Positions 9,478-21,110 of a stretch of 64,000 nt of DNA are shown here, piece after piece (the first letter of the stretch is position 1; every line of letters starts with the position of its first letter). Below the pieces are notes generated by a model. That model was not told the DNA's origin, did not search any database, and was given only the letters and a program-made list of their open reading frames with translations. Made by a program: the position numbers and the translations under genes. The stretch comes from Opisthorchis felineus (taxonomy: Eukaryota > Platyhelminthes > Trematoda > Opisthorchiida > Opisthorchiidae): positions 202,605-266,604 of the forward strand of contig SJOL01008373.1 of the NCBI GenBank assembly GCA_004794785.1, given 5' to 3'.

Positions 9478-11873
9478 GTAAGTCGGCTGGCCTGCAGTCG
9501 ATCGTGCACGATAAGGATGGATTTCAGGTTCCCGGCTACCTGGTCACAGGCCACGTCACCGGATACCATCTGTTCACGAACTTTCTCAAGTCGTGTCAAA
9601 GTCCAGTCCACCGTGTGTGTGATTTCCTTGTGGACTGTGCCTCCCTGTACCTGACATAGGTGAAGTTCACGCACAACGTAGGTGTGACGTTACGCAAATT
9701 GTCGCACATCCGGAAAAGTAACGTTTTACGGTGCGGTACGCGCCTGCTGACCATCATTTGTCTGTCTGTTTGGTATGTTTGCGTAAATCTTACACCGTTT
9801 CTCGGGAGTCCGCTGGTTCCCACGGAATGTGTTGTTTCTCTTCTCCGTCTTTATACTCATTTATTTGTTTCGCGAATCCAATTAATTTGCTGACCTATTA
9901 CGTCGGTTGCCACGCGGAAGCCGCCACGTTTTCTGTTGTAACTGTCCCTTTCAGTCTTCTGAATTGCTAGAGTTTGCTATTGCGCATCTGATTTTTTCTT
10001 TATGCTCCACATAAAAGAATACCTTTTAGGACCAAGCCGGTGATCGCTCTTGCCGCATCTTCCGTCGTCTGTGTCGATACTGATATATTTGCTGCCTTAA
10101 TTTGCTAAGATGTGTGTCCCTGTTGATCTTTTCGATAACTTCAAGCCAAATTGAGATCAGGAATAAGCGAAAGCGGGCACTTTAGAATCCGTTATCCTAC
10201 TCCGGTTTCACAGCAAGAGTAAACTAGATTCGTGGGTCATTGTAAAGCTAGTGGTCCCCAGTCACACTATTCCACACAAATATCCTCCCTAAATCTTTGC
10301 AGTTTTGTGAGCAAAACAGATCATGCAAAATCGGTCGGACGCCTTTCGACACCTACACGTTCATAACGGCCAACTAGTTTATCGGGGAACAGTGTTTGGC
10401 ATCAGGTAAAACCTGACCGATTTCCGGTTGGAATATTTTCCTCACTTCATCCTGATGTGAGAACTTTTGGAGGTGAAGCCAAAAAAACTTCAGTTACTTG
10501 ATTTCCGATCAGGATAAGATCCTACAGAACCACATAATGGTCTGTCTATTGAGTATCTTAACACCTTATTGAAAATGAGTAGTTACTGGAAACTGTCCAA
10601 CATCTCACTCCAAAAACGCTTCGAGCGGAACTTCATGGTCGATTTGTACGTGCAAATGATGTATCGCTATATCCCAAATACCGTTGAAACTGAAATAGGA
10701 GACGCATTTTCTGCATCACATTTATTTGGAGCATATCACCAATGAGAGATTCAGCTGGACTTCATTTGAGTCTTTAGTTTAACACAAATTAGTTTGCCAG
10801 TAAGTGTAAGTAAGTTTGCTGCACTGCCTAGTATCTTCACCTCAACTACCTGTGTTCAGTTTGGTGGAGACCGTCGATCGTTGTTGCCTCTACCTGAGAA
10901 GCAGTGCCTGTCCACAAGCCGGATAAATTGAATAAGGAAACTCAACTGCCAAGACGGGTCAAACGTTGCAACACCTGTCCGGATACCATCACTGATAAGG
11001 AGTCATGCAGTCACACCTACTCAAAATCCTTTGAAATTCCCCTATTCCTGGTGTCTTCACTAAAGGGAGGCGTTACGTATGGTACTTAAAGGAATTTATA
11101 ACGTTGCGGAAGTTTAGATTGCGGCTTGCAGGACGAAACCCCGTAAATGTCCATCTATTTGTTATCGCTAGAGTTATCCATTAATTTTGTCGTTTTATGT
11201 AGTTTTGTCTATCTGGTTATGTATATTTATGTTCAGTGGATCCTCTTTGTTAGTACTAACTTGATGGGTGCTTATCAAGCGCATCTAAAATCTAGAGTGC
11301 CATGCGAGCCTTGGTGTAACTGGCATCAGTTAAAAGCTCATTTTCGATGTCACGAGGCACTGGTAGTTGCCACTGGAATGCTTTTATGAAATTTTCGCTT
11401 TCCCAAACGCACCCTAACAACCAAAATATCACCAGCACGTCGTCATTTTTATTCTATCGGAAATTTCACGTTTACGCACTAAAACTGCTTGGGCTAATCC
11501 GTAACCCCCAAATAATAAATTCTTAGAATGGCCAGTTCCATACTTTTGTCTGTACAAAGTCTTTTATTTACATCACCACCAGTTTGTCCTTGTTGCTACG
11601 TCCTCAGGCAGTTTGGAGATTCAATACAAATGGGATCGAATTTTTAGGGAGAGATTTAATGCAAGTAAACTCAACTCAGTCTGCATCCATTAGAATGTGT
11701 TTTCATGTTCTACTTGACGGAAAGTTCTAGCATGGCATTTTATATATTGGAGTTAAATATATTGAAATTTTCCGGCCGGTCGGTAAACGAGCGGTGAGTT
11801 CTATTCATTGACCCATGTCTATGATTTAGCTTGGGTCATGTATCGACAGCCCTGCGAATAATGGGCGTAATAG
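9478..11873. other. Unassigned sequence, partly GC-rich
   Basis: The stretch 9480-9950 is less AT-rich than the rest and several frames are open in it, which may only reflect composition. From 9971 to 11873 I see no gene. The direct repeat GTAAGTGTAAGTAAGT lies at about 10801-10816. Confidence 0.4.
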
Positions 11874-12161
11874 ATGAACTCCATATTGTGTAGTGCAGTT
11901 CTAGAAGCGCGCGCATTGAAAGAGTCTGCATTCCATCCAAATTTATGCAGAGATAATGCACAATTCATGGAAGGAATGACAGAAAAAGGTTTCATGTTTT
12001 GTAGGAAGGTTATTGATAACGGAATCTGCTATAGCAGGAAGTCGTTAGTGATAAGAGTTCTGACAGAAGTTCCTTATTTCACACATAACAACTTGTCCTT
12101 ATGTCTCCGACTTTCGACAGCCCTCTTTTCCAAAACAATGAAACATAATGCGACAGAGTAA
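11874..12161 (+). CDS. Putative 95-codon ORF, unknown
   Basis: It starts at an ATG (11874) and ends in TAA at 12159-12161. The translation is balanced, with acidic, basic and aromatic residues and five cysteines (…NAQFMEGMTEKGFMFCRKV…). There is no signal peptide or membrane segment. It is followed 44 bases later by another open plus-strand stretch (12206-12402), so the pair could be neighbouring exons of one gene, although the intron would be unusually short. No family is recognised. Confidence 0.25.
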   Translation: MNSILCSAVLEARALKESAFHPNLCRDNAQFMEGMTEKGFMFCRKVIDNGICYSRKSLVIRVLTEVPYFTHNNLSLCLRLSTALFSKTMKHNATE

Positions 12162-12205
12162 AATACCTTATTTTTACGGTTTATAGCATGAGTAAGGCTT
12201 GCCAG

Positions 12206-12402
12206 CGTCGTGACAATTCAACCTATTATCTCGTCTGGCGATAGCACTGACGTTCTTGCTAGTTCCGACGATATAATTATTGCATCATGGTTGTACAACG
12301 GCGATATTGTGTACGAAAATACAATGGTTCGAATTTGGTCCTTCCAGTCATCGCAGACCAATTGGGTCACGCAGACAACCAATTTTTCCTGTAAAGTATT
12401 AG
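12206..12402 (+). CDS. Possible exon, unknown protein
   Basis: It opens after an AG at 12204-12205 (GCTTGCCAG) and runs open to a donor-like GTGAGG at 12403. The translation has the texture of a beta-rich domain (…DDIIIASWLYNGDIVYENTM, then VRIWSF), faintly like a WD-repeat strand, but one repeat is not enough to claim that fold. In the same frame the sequence remains open to 12455. Confidence 0.25.
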
Positions 12403-12586
12403 GTGAGGTTTGGTTGCATGGATTTTTTTTGTTAATAAGGGTATCTTCGTTGTAAGAAGGATAATAAAAGAGAAGATATATCGGAGTGTCAGCATTATAT
12501 CCTTTATACTACAGGTCTCTAACCCTTGAACCGCAATGCTTGCTTTCACGTCCGTGTATGCTGCCCTCTTAATCTACCAAAGCTGG

Positions 12587-12943
12587 TTAAAGACTTATAA
12601 TTTGCAATTCTTTAAGTGGCATAGGCGGTAAAACAGCTTCCTCAAAGTCCAAAGAACCGATTTTGTGTGCCTTACTGCAAGAGAGATTTATTTCTATGTG
12701 AATTAGTTGCATCACAAAAGGCTTCTTAGGGAGAAGTAGGATGGCGCCACTAGAAACCACTGTGGCATTGATTGACTTATCAAAGTGAGATTCTTCAGCT
12801 TGATACGACTGTTTAGTGCTCCTCTGAGATGGATGTGGCAGCTGTCGCTCAATGAGAATTTTAACAAACGTGTCAAGATGGACTGGATTCCTGTCAGTCC
12901 TTTTAAACCATTTGAAATGACCGAAAGAATGAAAAAGCTGCAT
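12587..12943 (-). CDS. Possible terminal exon, unknown protein
   Basis: A minus frame ends in TAA at 12587-12589 and is open for about 118 codons. It reads as soluble protein: RNPVHLDTFVKILIERQLP near the start, then a Ser/Gln-rich stretch, a hydrophobic strand (SSGAILLLPKK) and an acidic tail with Pro (FEEAVLPPMPLKELQ). An acceptor may lie at GACTGACAG near 12900. A second minus frame (12712-13119) overlaps it out of phase; only one can be real, and this one has the better composition. No family is recognised. Confidence 0.3.
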   Translation of the reverse strand: MQLFHSFGHFKWFKRTDRNPVHLDTFVKILIERQLPHPSQRSTKQSYQAEESHFDKSINATVVSSGAILLLPKKPFVMQLIHIEINLSCSKAHKIGSLDFEEAVLPPMPLKELQIISL

Positions 12944-13119
12944 ACAGTTATGTTTTTTACGAAAAAGATAATAACGTAATCTGTCACAGGAAGTCGTTCA
13001 CAATGTTTGACTAAGTGTGTGTGTACAGGAAAAGTAATTGTTCCACCAAGTAACTCACAAACTGGTCTGTAATAAAGAATTAAAGTCCACTTTATCTGCT
13101 GGCACGTAAGCAGTCCCAT

Positions 13120-13416
13120 AGTTTCTCAACGTCGACTGCATTATTTGATTGACCAGAAACAAATATGAGTAATTTTAATAGCCCAGCCTGTAATGCACCC
13201 CAGCGACTTAAGTTAAACATTAGTAGTATGCGTTTTCTTGTATAAAATTGTAAGTAGGGGAAACCTAGCTAGGTTTAGTCCGCGTGGTACGGTAAAAACT
13301 GGATCAATTATGTTATTAAATGGTGTCTGACAGATGCGGTTGAAAAAAGATGTAAACAGTAATGAGAATAAACCGTGAACTATGCCCACTAGATGATCAT
13401 AAATAAGGCAAAGTAA
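13120..13416. other. Unassigned sequence
   Basis: Nothing was seen here. Confidence 0.5.
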
Positions 13417-13629
13417 TTATCTCTGTATAACTTGTATTTTCTCTTGGGCAAATAAGTATGTAGTGAACCAATCAGAATAAAATGGTAGGGCACGCGGCAG
13501 GATCGAAGCAATTTTCGCACCGAAAAATCTTTTATGTTTGACGATCTGTCCAACTGTCATTTGAAAACGGGGTGAATGGAGACGGAATAGAGACGAGACA
13601 CCTTTTATCTGATCACATTTGTTATTAAC
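13417..13629 (-). CDS. Possible terminal exon with YccV-like motif
   Basis: A good acceptor, TGCCCTTACTCCCTCAG, ends at 13630 and opens a frame of about 70 codons that stops with TAA at 13417-13419. Residues VGQIVKHKRFFGAKI recall the start of the hemimethylated-DNA-binding (YccV/HspQ) domain found at the end of F-box only protein 21, which usually reads VGQVVKHKRYGYRGVI and then a WDP motif. The WDP part is absent here, so the likeness may be chance or the domain may be broken. Confidence in coding is modest and in the family low. Confidence 0.25.
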   Translation of the reverse strand, partial: VNNKCDQIKGVSSLFRLHSPRFQMTVGQIVKHKRFFGAKIASILPRALPFYSDWFTTYLFAQEKIQVIQR

Positions 13630-16600
13630 CTGAGGGAGTAAGGGCACATCGAACGAATTCGCATGGACAGACACAAAGATGGTAGGAAATTCTTTTGATC
13701 AGGATACTTTTAAGCAGTCAGAGGACAATACGTAAATTATCACGTGAATAATTAATTGAAATAAACCATTGACGATTTGTCAAAAAGATTCAGTTAGCTA
13801 CCGCTCTGCTAAACTACGCAATGCAATTCAATCTTACAGGTTATTTATCAGGTAACAAATTTTGTTCATCAACGTACCTGTCTCTTGGGCAGAAAAAAAG
13901 CATTAGTAAAGATGGGACATGACAGCGTAGTTCTCCAGATACCCTACCTTTTGAACGTAACCTCATTCAAAATTCTCCACATGTCGATAGATATTATGAA
14001 CTCTTTTGTTACGAAACTGCTGGTCAAATACACAGATGTATTACGGTGCATACGGTATCGCGAACCGGGTATCTAGAAGGGATGTGGAAAGTCGGCTTCC
14101 ATGTTAGGGACATATGGTAACACTAGAGAAGTTTTATAAAAAGAAACTAGCAATTTAATGCTGTTTTTTAAACCGATAGCTTTTTCTACCAGCATGAGTG
14201 GAGCATCAAGAAATTTGGAAGAATTAATCAGACTCCCGAAAGCTGAGATTCGATATTTCGCATCAACATCTAATGTCGTTATTAAACGTGTGATTTCTCT
14301 TAGTCCCCCAAACGACTGATACATAACACACTCAAAGACACTCGAGTGTTTCTGATATCGGGGGAAGAGTATCTTACTGTGGAGAATTAAGAATGATCTT
14401 TTGAGTAGACTGTGCATAATTTATGGAAATCTGTCAGAAGACCGTTTGATTTACATGTACCAAACAGAAAGACAGGTCCAGAAAATCACGAAACAAGCCT
14501 ACACAGGAATCCAACCTCTCGAATGAGAGGAAAGTTGTCTGGATAATAAGTTGAACCTGCTAATAGATAAAACAGGAGAAAATTTCTCGGGCCAAGTAAG
14601 AAATTTAGCGCACTAGCGAGTAAACTGCGATACAAACACTCGTGTGTTAAAGCTTGTTTCTAGAATCTATTTAGGACGATGCAGTCCAATCAGATGACCC
14701 GAGCTAAAACTGGCCTATGTTATCTCATCTGCCGATCTAGTATCTCTGAGTTCAGGTTGTATTCACAGTTCTATCCTCGCTAATCCACCGGCTGCAAGCC
14801 AAAAAGCTTGTGCCCCAAAAGCCCGTGGGGGATTCCGGTGTTTGAAGATCTTTGGCGGTCAAGTCCATACCGGAAGCCAGCCACCCGGACCTCCATATTT
14901 ACACATACGACTGCATATCTATCCAGATGTCCAAGTATAAAAAGTAACATAACTGGACAGCTGTAATTATTCTCATAGTGTAAAAATGCATTAAAAAACT
15001 GGCCGTAAATCTAAGTCGATTGGTGCAGAAGGTGTGATGAGCGGTTAAAAGGACAGCTCAGGTGACGGGCCGCTTGACTAGAATATTCGGAGTTGGATTG
15101 AGTCACCTTCAAACAGAAGAAATCTAGCTCTCCCAATATCAGAGCGACTGCTTTAGCTGCGGCTTTAGCTGCTTTGTTGAATCGAAATAGACAGTCTGAG
15201 AGATACATCGTGGAGGTCGGTAATAGTAAAACATGAAAGATTCTTTTGGTCTCTAGTTTTCATTGGTGAACATCCGACGCAACTTGGAAGGTTGTAAAAC
15301 CACAACCCGTTGCTTCTACCGGGTAATAAAGTGGAGACGGTACTTTTAAACCGACAACAAGGTAACACTAAACTTACTCGTTCCGTTTAAATAAACATTA
15401 GTATTGGTAGATAAACAACAAAAGGATGCGAATCATCACTTATCGTTCACAACCTATCCATCAGGAAGAATGTGCAGACGAGAGCACATTCTAACACCTT
15501 TTTTCATCTACTGAACTTGTACAATCGTGCATTTATTTGGCTGGATTCACCGAAGAAAAACCAAATAAGGAGCCAAGTTGAAGACACTGATAACTGATAA
15601 TATTGCGACTCGAGAACAACTTGCTTCTATACAAACTGCACATTGTCATGCAGTCCGTCATGTAAACGTTGGGACGAACACAGAAGCACAGTACTTGAGT
15701 GGGAGGAGAATGTGGAAATGGGGCTGCTTGGACCGTAATCCGTAGTATCCGGCGCCACCATTGGAAACAAACTGGACAGTTTTGGCTGATACACTCGAGT
15801 TTATATACGATGGATTGAATAACAATGTATCTTGGGTGTTGAAACAATTTGTTCGTGAGTCACGTTTTCTTTTATTGCGTGGGGCTACTTTCCAACCTTA
15901 ATCCATGATTTCTGTTGACAAATAAACAGTTTAGGAAAGCGTACTTCGGAGCCAATGATGCCACTAAGGCAGATATAGCCTCGAAAAGCGAACAAAAATC
16001 ACAGACATCCGCAAACCTTAGCATACGGACTAGCCTAATTTAACCAGCCTTTCTCCTTTATCCGGCTGTTGGTATCAGTTGTAGACAAACATTTTAGAGC
16101 GCTAGATTTAATAATGGTGTGAACTTAGCAGCAGGGCGCGGGCATTATGGAATAAAAATCTGACTCCTTATCAGTCAAAGCATACAAATTACGTCTACAG
16201 CGGTAAAACATTCGAGCATCCTGCAAATGTTAACACTCTAGCTCCTACTGGTCCGTTAAGTCTCTCAGTGTGTCTGTAAATAACATCACGGCTTCCGTCG
16301 TGAACAGGGAATAGTGCAGTTACATTAGAATCCGGTTGTCTGCATGAAACGTTTTACTTTTCCTATAGTTGTGTCACAGACAACGGTAGACGTTACTCCC
16401 ACATCACCTGTATTATGGTAGCCTGCTACTAGTTGTGGTTTTGCCTATTCTCGTGAAACTCCATAAACTCAGTGTGCACGAGGTAGAATTATTTGCATTG
16501 CATCTAGATTTAAAGCCATTTGACCGCATGTCCGTGTGTCCAGACACTTTCCAGACATTCACATTCCATCAAGCACACAACATGTTCATCAAATGATGTC

Positions 16601-16886
16601 CGATCGGCTTAGATCTGATGCATTTTGTTTCGTCGAATTGAACAGCAAGCCACTGACAGTTCTTGCAATTAAAGGCTCAAGCTAAATAATGTAGCTGAAC
16701 CGAAACTGAGTGAATTACTTCCGGTTGTTTGAGTTAGGATTGTTGAAAGATGGGTAAGCGGTAAGCCATTAGATAGTGCATCATGATTCAAGTTAGCTGA
16801 AACACAGTTTAACAGGTTAGCTGATGGCCCTGTTTAATTTCAGTCAAGGGAGGGTTTTTTTTCAAAATTAGCTGTATTTTTCTTAC
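13630..16886. other. Unassigned sequence
   Basis: Several minus frames (14073-14417, 15011-15208, 15533-15847) have ordinary composition and no splice or domain support. A short direct repeat GCTTTAGCTGC occurs twice near 15150-15172. Nothing else. Confidence 0.4.
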
Positions 16887-16967
16887 TGATGACCAGGAAG
16901 TACATTTTTCTCTTGAAAGCATCTTTGGAATTGGCCAGTCTCACAAACTTCTTGAAAGTCCACTCAC
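16887..16967 (-). CDS. Candidate 81-nt internal exon, unknown
   Basis: A very good acceptor (TGCTTCTTCCTCTATTTCAG) precedes 16967 and a donor GTAAGA follows 16887. Only one of the three frames is open: two bases, then EWTFKKFVRLANSKDAFKRK and MYFLVI, then one base. The composition, with alternating Lys, Phe and aromatic residues, looks coding. The protein is not recognised. One exon of this size could arise by chance, but the acceptor is among the best in the window. Confidence 0.35.
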
Positions 16968-19438
16968 CTGAAATAGAGGAAGAAGCACATACACTGAAAG
17001 TTAGCAAATATTTTCTCAAAATTTTGATGAACCAATGCGTGTGAAGGAACTGCCAGGCTAATTTTCTTGAAGCAATGGCCTCAGTGCCTATAACAAGTTT
17101 TTTACTGCCTGTCAAATTGTTCGAACTTTAACACTATTGCGTTAGTTCATGTTTGGTGAGAGCAAAATTTCTGAAAAAACCAAGTTGAAATTATTCAGCG
17201 TGATCAACCTGAGCTACCGCTCTGTCGATTAACACTTGTTCATTTCTTACTGTGCGTTCCTTCTTGTGCGGTAGAACTCCGTGATTTGGTTTTTTTATAA
17301 AGTGAGCTTGGATTATGCTGGCAAGAAAACTATCGAATACAATTCCATATATATGTTCAAAGTCTTCATATGGCCGCTTTAATCACTAGCCCACTTGTCC
17401 GTTCTTTTTCTTTCGTATGCATGTCTCAACAGGTGCTTTAGAGTCCCTTAAATGATCTCAGACAGTTACTTCACAGTAAGTACTTCGACACATGGTCAAC
17501 CTATACATTAGCTGCAGCAGTTTATAACTAGCGCTATACCAGGCAAGGCTGATATTCAGGCTAACTTTTAGCTAGCCATAACTACTTTTTATCACCATTC
17601 TCTCGGGTACACGATATCTGGCAAATCAGATTTATATGTTCGTTAGACTTCAAGGGATTATGATCATCTGGACTGCATTTGTGAGCTCAATTCTTCATTA
17701 AAATTAAACAGAAATCATTTCGTATTCAATTAATTTGGATCCGCCGTAAGCGTGTGACGTTCCTTTTTGAAACTGATTACATCAGGTTTACAAATTTTTT
17801 ATTCTCTTGACTTATGTCGGAAGACACGGAGTTTCCCGGGGATGACTACATTTTGTACACAAAAGTTGCGTCTTCTTGGACTAACGCGAAGATAGCTAAC
17901 CTCATAAAAATCCTGAACTTTTTCAACCGTCAATTGGATTTCCCGCCAGAATTATGACTTTTTTCAAGGTCTACTGTACACTAGACAGCTTGAATAAATA
18001 CTCACTCGGATCAAATGGTTATTTTAGTTATCTTTTTGAGGACTTCATCGCATTCAGTGTGAATTCATTCAGAATCGAAAGTGTTCTAGGGTTTGTCAAA
18101 ATTTAACAAGGTTTCTGTATGCGCCAAATCACCAGATTTAAAAACTAGCTAAGGTTTAGGGTTCTCGCAAAGGAGATCCAAAATCGGTCGTGAGTGAAGT
18201 GAATTGTGGAATGCTAGGAGTACATGTGAAGGAGAACAGGCGATAATTACTTACAGGGTGAAGATGAAGTGGATACGGATCCAACAAAGCTTGTTGTTGG
18301 GTTTAACAGCGAGCTAATAGGGGTTGTTTTAAACAGTGAGAATGCGGAAGAAGTTGATCTGAAGGTCCATAGTCTTCGTGGAATTATGCCAAAATAAACG
18401 CTTAATTCAGTGAACAATTGCAGATGATTTGTGGAAGAGATTTATATCTGAATCAAAATTCATTCGAAGTGTCCGTTAGTTCTTGGTGATGTTTTTGTTG
18501 TCTCCAGCACTGTACATTAGTATTACCAGACAGTTTTGGTGTAATGCCTTTTTTTGTAATCCTTTTCGGACCAAAATAGAACAGCCATTGTGAATGTCAG
18601 GCCAGCAGACTCCTGAATGAAATTTCTAATCAGTCATTGGTACAAGAGTGAGGTATCATTTAGTTCGGCATTTTTACTAAAATTTGGATGGATATATAAT
18701 CAAATGAGAACTTTAAAGATATTATGCAGAATTTAGAATGTTATCCAATACACCGTTGCGTTTAACCAAGCCCACTGCAGTCGACAACATCAACATGGTG
18801 CCAAAACGTTTAAATTAAGCTTGATTTGGGAACTTGAAAATTTGAGTGAGAAATATATTGAGAGCTATTCTATAGTATGCTGCAATTTATCACGTTAAAC
18901 GACAAAATATAAGCACTGTTCAGACAAGTGAAGCTTCACTAACGGACATATTGCTACCGTTTTAAAAACTGGGTTGACCTTTTATCTATTAGCTGCAGAA
19001 GTTTTTATCACAGTGCGAAAGCGTGCTTCTGAAAGCGCGTCAGAAATTACACAAAGGCTTTCGTACCACAAGTCAGTTGAATATTTTTTCAGACGTGGAA
19101 TGCAGTCCACGAACGGGCCGACTGCAATAAATCATCATTAGGCGTTTCGACACTCATAGAAATGAAGAAACCGCCATGGGGAATGCACGTTCCTCTGCAT
19201 GCAGCTAAACTAAGGTTCCATGAACGTTTCATCCTGAGTGGGTTTTCAGTGGAAGACACGAATTCTGGGTAGGGTTAACATCAAAGTAAGTGAAATTAGT
19301 CAAGATCCATTTACTTAGCTTAGAAAAGCCAATCTATTTTTTGTTATTTCCGATATAAATGAATGTGGTATAACAATACAGCTATCGCGATTGTTCTAAT
19401 TATTTTTTCTCAGCGATAAAATCGACATAGTTACTTAC
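16968..19438. other. Unassigned sequence
   Basis: No frame of note; presumably intron or intergenic DNA. Confidence 0.5.
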
Positions 19439-19498
19439 CTTCAACTTGCGGCAAGTTAAACCCTCTCCATTAAATTCAAAATTTCCGGCAGGCGGTCC
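19439..19498 (-). CDS. Candidate 60-nt internal exon, unknown
   Basis: The acceptor CTACTTGTTTGTAG precedes 19498 and a consensus donor (AAG then GTAAGT) follows 19439. Exactly 20 codons fit between, phase 0 to phase 0: GPPAGNFEFNGEGLTCRKLK. The other frames are closed. The Gly/Pro turn and aromatic-Gly pattern look like an extracellular beta-domain loop, but I cannot name it. It could belong to the same minus-strand transcript as 21056-21110 and 16887-16967, although the phases do not join these three directly. Confidence 0.35.
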
Positions 19499-20630
19499 CT
19501 ACAAACAAGTAGCGAAATTGATGGGCAGTTTAGATATGCACAGGCAGTTTTGTCTGAGGACTAGTAGGCATATGACAGATATGCACACGGAATATATAAT
19601 TACGGTGTGACATGTATTCCAGCATTTATGAAAATCATGACTCTTTGTTCGCGTAGGTCCGGTCTCCATAGTATCAACTAAATATGTATGCAGACAGAGG
19701 TGTGAAGCACTAGTCACACAGTACACTTAAGTCTACTATCAGCTATTCAAGTACATGCACGTTCCACTGGGTCAGGTTATTTAGAACTTTGACCAGGTTT
19801 CCTTTTGGAGGCGCACGTGATAGCTGCAGAGCAGGGCTGGATACCTTACTGTGTTTGTGAAACGGTATTCCACCTGGTGCACCATAGTAGGAAGTTCGGG
19901 TTTTGCCTTCCAAGAAACTTTGGCTTGTTTAACCTTATTTTCCAGCCATTAAACTTGGCTCAGGCAGTGAAATAGGCTTTCAATGAAATCGGTATGCACA
20001 AAATCCCGTCTTAGTTCACAACTCTGACATAACTCTCTTCAACTAAAGGACAATTTGTTTCTTCAGAAATGCACATAATTGTGTCCGTCTCTCTGAGGCA
20101 TTTGGTGGCCAACTACTCCAGCTTTTCATCTGAATTCTTGCCATCAATATAAGTTGCACAAATTTTGGTTCATTTTCCACAAAATACGCGGCCAGGCGGC
20201 CCAAGGGTTGACGTCATTGGAAATCTGATCTTATTAATTTGCATTTTTATCGCCTCCTTGGTAAAATGTAACCTTCTGATTCAGAAACGGCGAAGAAACA
20301 CCTTTGGTGCCCTCAGGTAATCAATGTATGTAGTGTTAATTTGCGGTGATGTTTAACTGGAAATCATTCCACGATTGTTGAATCTTAATAGGTGAAGTCA
20401 CATATGCTGGTCCGAAAAGCTTGTAAACGTGAGTCAATTTGGTACGTAACAAGTGCAAACAGCGAGAGTGCTTTCGAGGCGAGATTTTAAAAATTAAGGC
20501 AATTCTTGCAGTTCTAGCACCAGGAAGTCAACTGAACTTTCTTGCTTGTTCAAACTGCTTAATCTGGAGGCTCGAAGTGGTTTCTTATAATCAACATCCC
20601 GCTGGAATTTCTTCGCCATGTGGGTCTTAC
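19499..20630. other. Unassigned, with a possible 24-nt micro-exon
   Basis: On minus, 19850-19873 is bounded by an acceptor (CTACTATGGTGCACCAG) and a donor GTAAGG and holds eight codons in phase (VEYRFTNT). This is too short to trust alone. A plus frame at 20439-20672 has no support. Confidence 0.2.
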
Positions 20631-20641
20631 ATGACCCACAT
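20620..20641. repeat. Perfect 8-bp-arm palindrome
   Basis: TGTGGGTC and GACCCACA are separated by six bases. No second copy was found. Confidence 0.7.
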
Positions 20642-20673
20642 TGACGCGAACAATTTGATGGAGCTACCCTAGC
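20631..20673 (-). CDS. Candidate 43-nt exon, very tentative
   Basis: The acceptor CTTTCTACCTAAGTCAG precedes 20673 and a donor GTAAGA follows 20631. Only one frame is open (ARVAPSNCSRQCGS). The donor lies inside the perfect palindrome TGTGGGTC-6-GACCCACA (20620-20641), which could itself explain the conserved look of this spot. Confidence 0.2.
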
Positions 20674-21055
20674 CTGACTTAGGTAGAAAGCTTATGTAAA
20701 TTGAAACTCGTCTAAGTATTTTTATTAAGCACAAACGGAAATTTGTCCGTCGTTAGTAATCATAATTGATTCACATTGCCAAAGGTGTCAACCTCTACAG
20801 TACGCATAATTTAAACGCATCTTCAGCATTTTGTTATTACAAGGTCCATAAATTGCCAATACTCGCAAAATAACGCTTCGAGATCTAGATAGCCCTGTTG
20901 CATTACGTTGGGGCAATACGCTGTTCAGTTCTGAGGGGAATACACTTCATTTAAAAGACTCAGACCTACAGAGCGGTTAGTGTAATACAACATATATGTG
21001 CAACGTATAAAAAGAGACAAAAATCGAAGTAAAGCTGAGGTCGCCGAATACTTAC
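20674..21055. other. Unassigned sequence
   Basis: Nothing was seen here. Confidence 0.5.
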
Positions 21056-21110
21056 GACCCATTTAAACAGTTTCCATAGGTGGCTGGGAACTGAACATCA
21101 TCCTTGTAAT
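21056..21110 (-). CDS. Candidate 55-nt internal exon, unknown
   Basis: A donor GTAAGT follows 21056. The acceptor is CCTCTGACAGCAG before 21110, or three bases earlier (NAGNAG type). One frame is open: two bases, then YKDDVQFPATYGNCLNG, then two bases; the other two frames have stops. Residues such as YGNC and acidic DD suggest a real protein, but no family is recognised. Confidence 0.3.

Noticed and set aside
12712..13119. 135-codon minus ORF
   Set aside because: It overlaps the 12587-12943 frame on the same strand in another phase and is hydrophobic with no motif; the other frame has better composition.
18420..18470. IADDLW as an RT catalytic YxDD-type motif
   Set aside because: No flanking RT blocks on either side.
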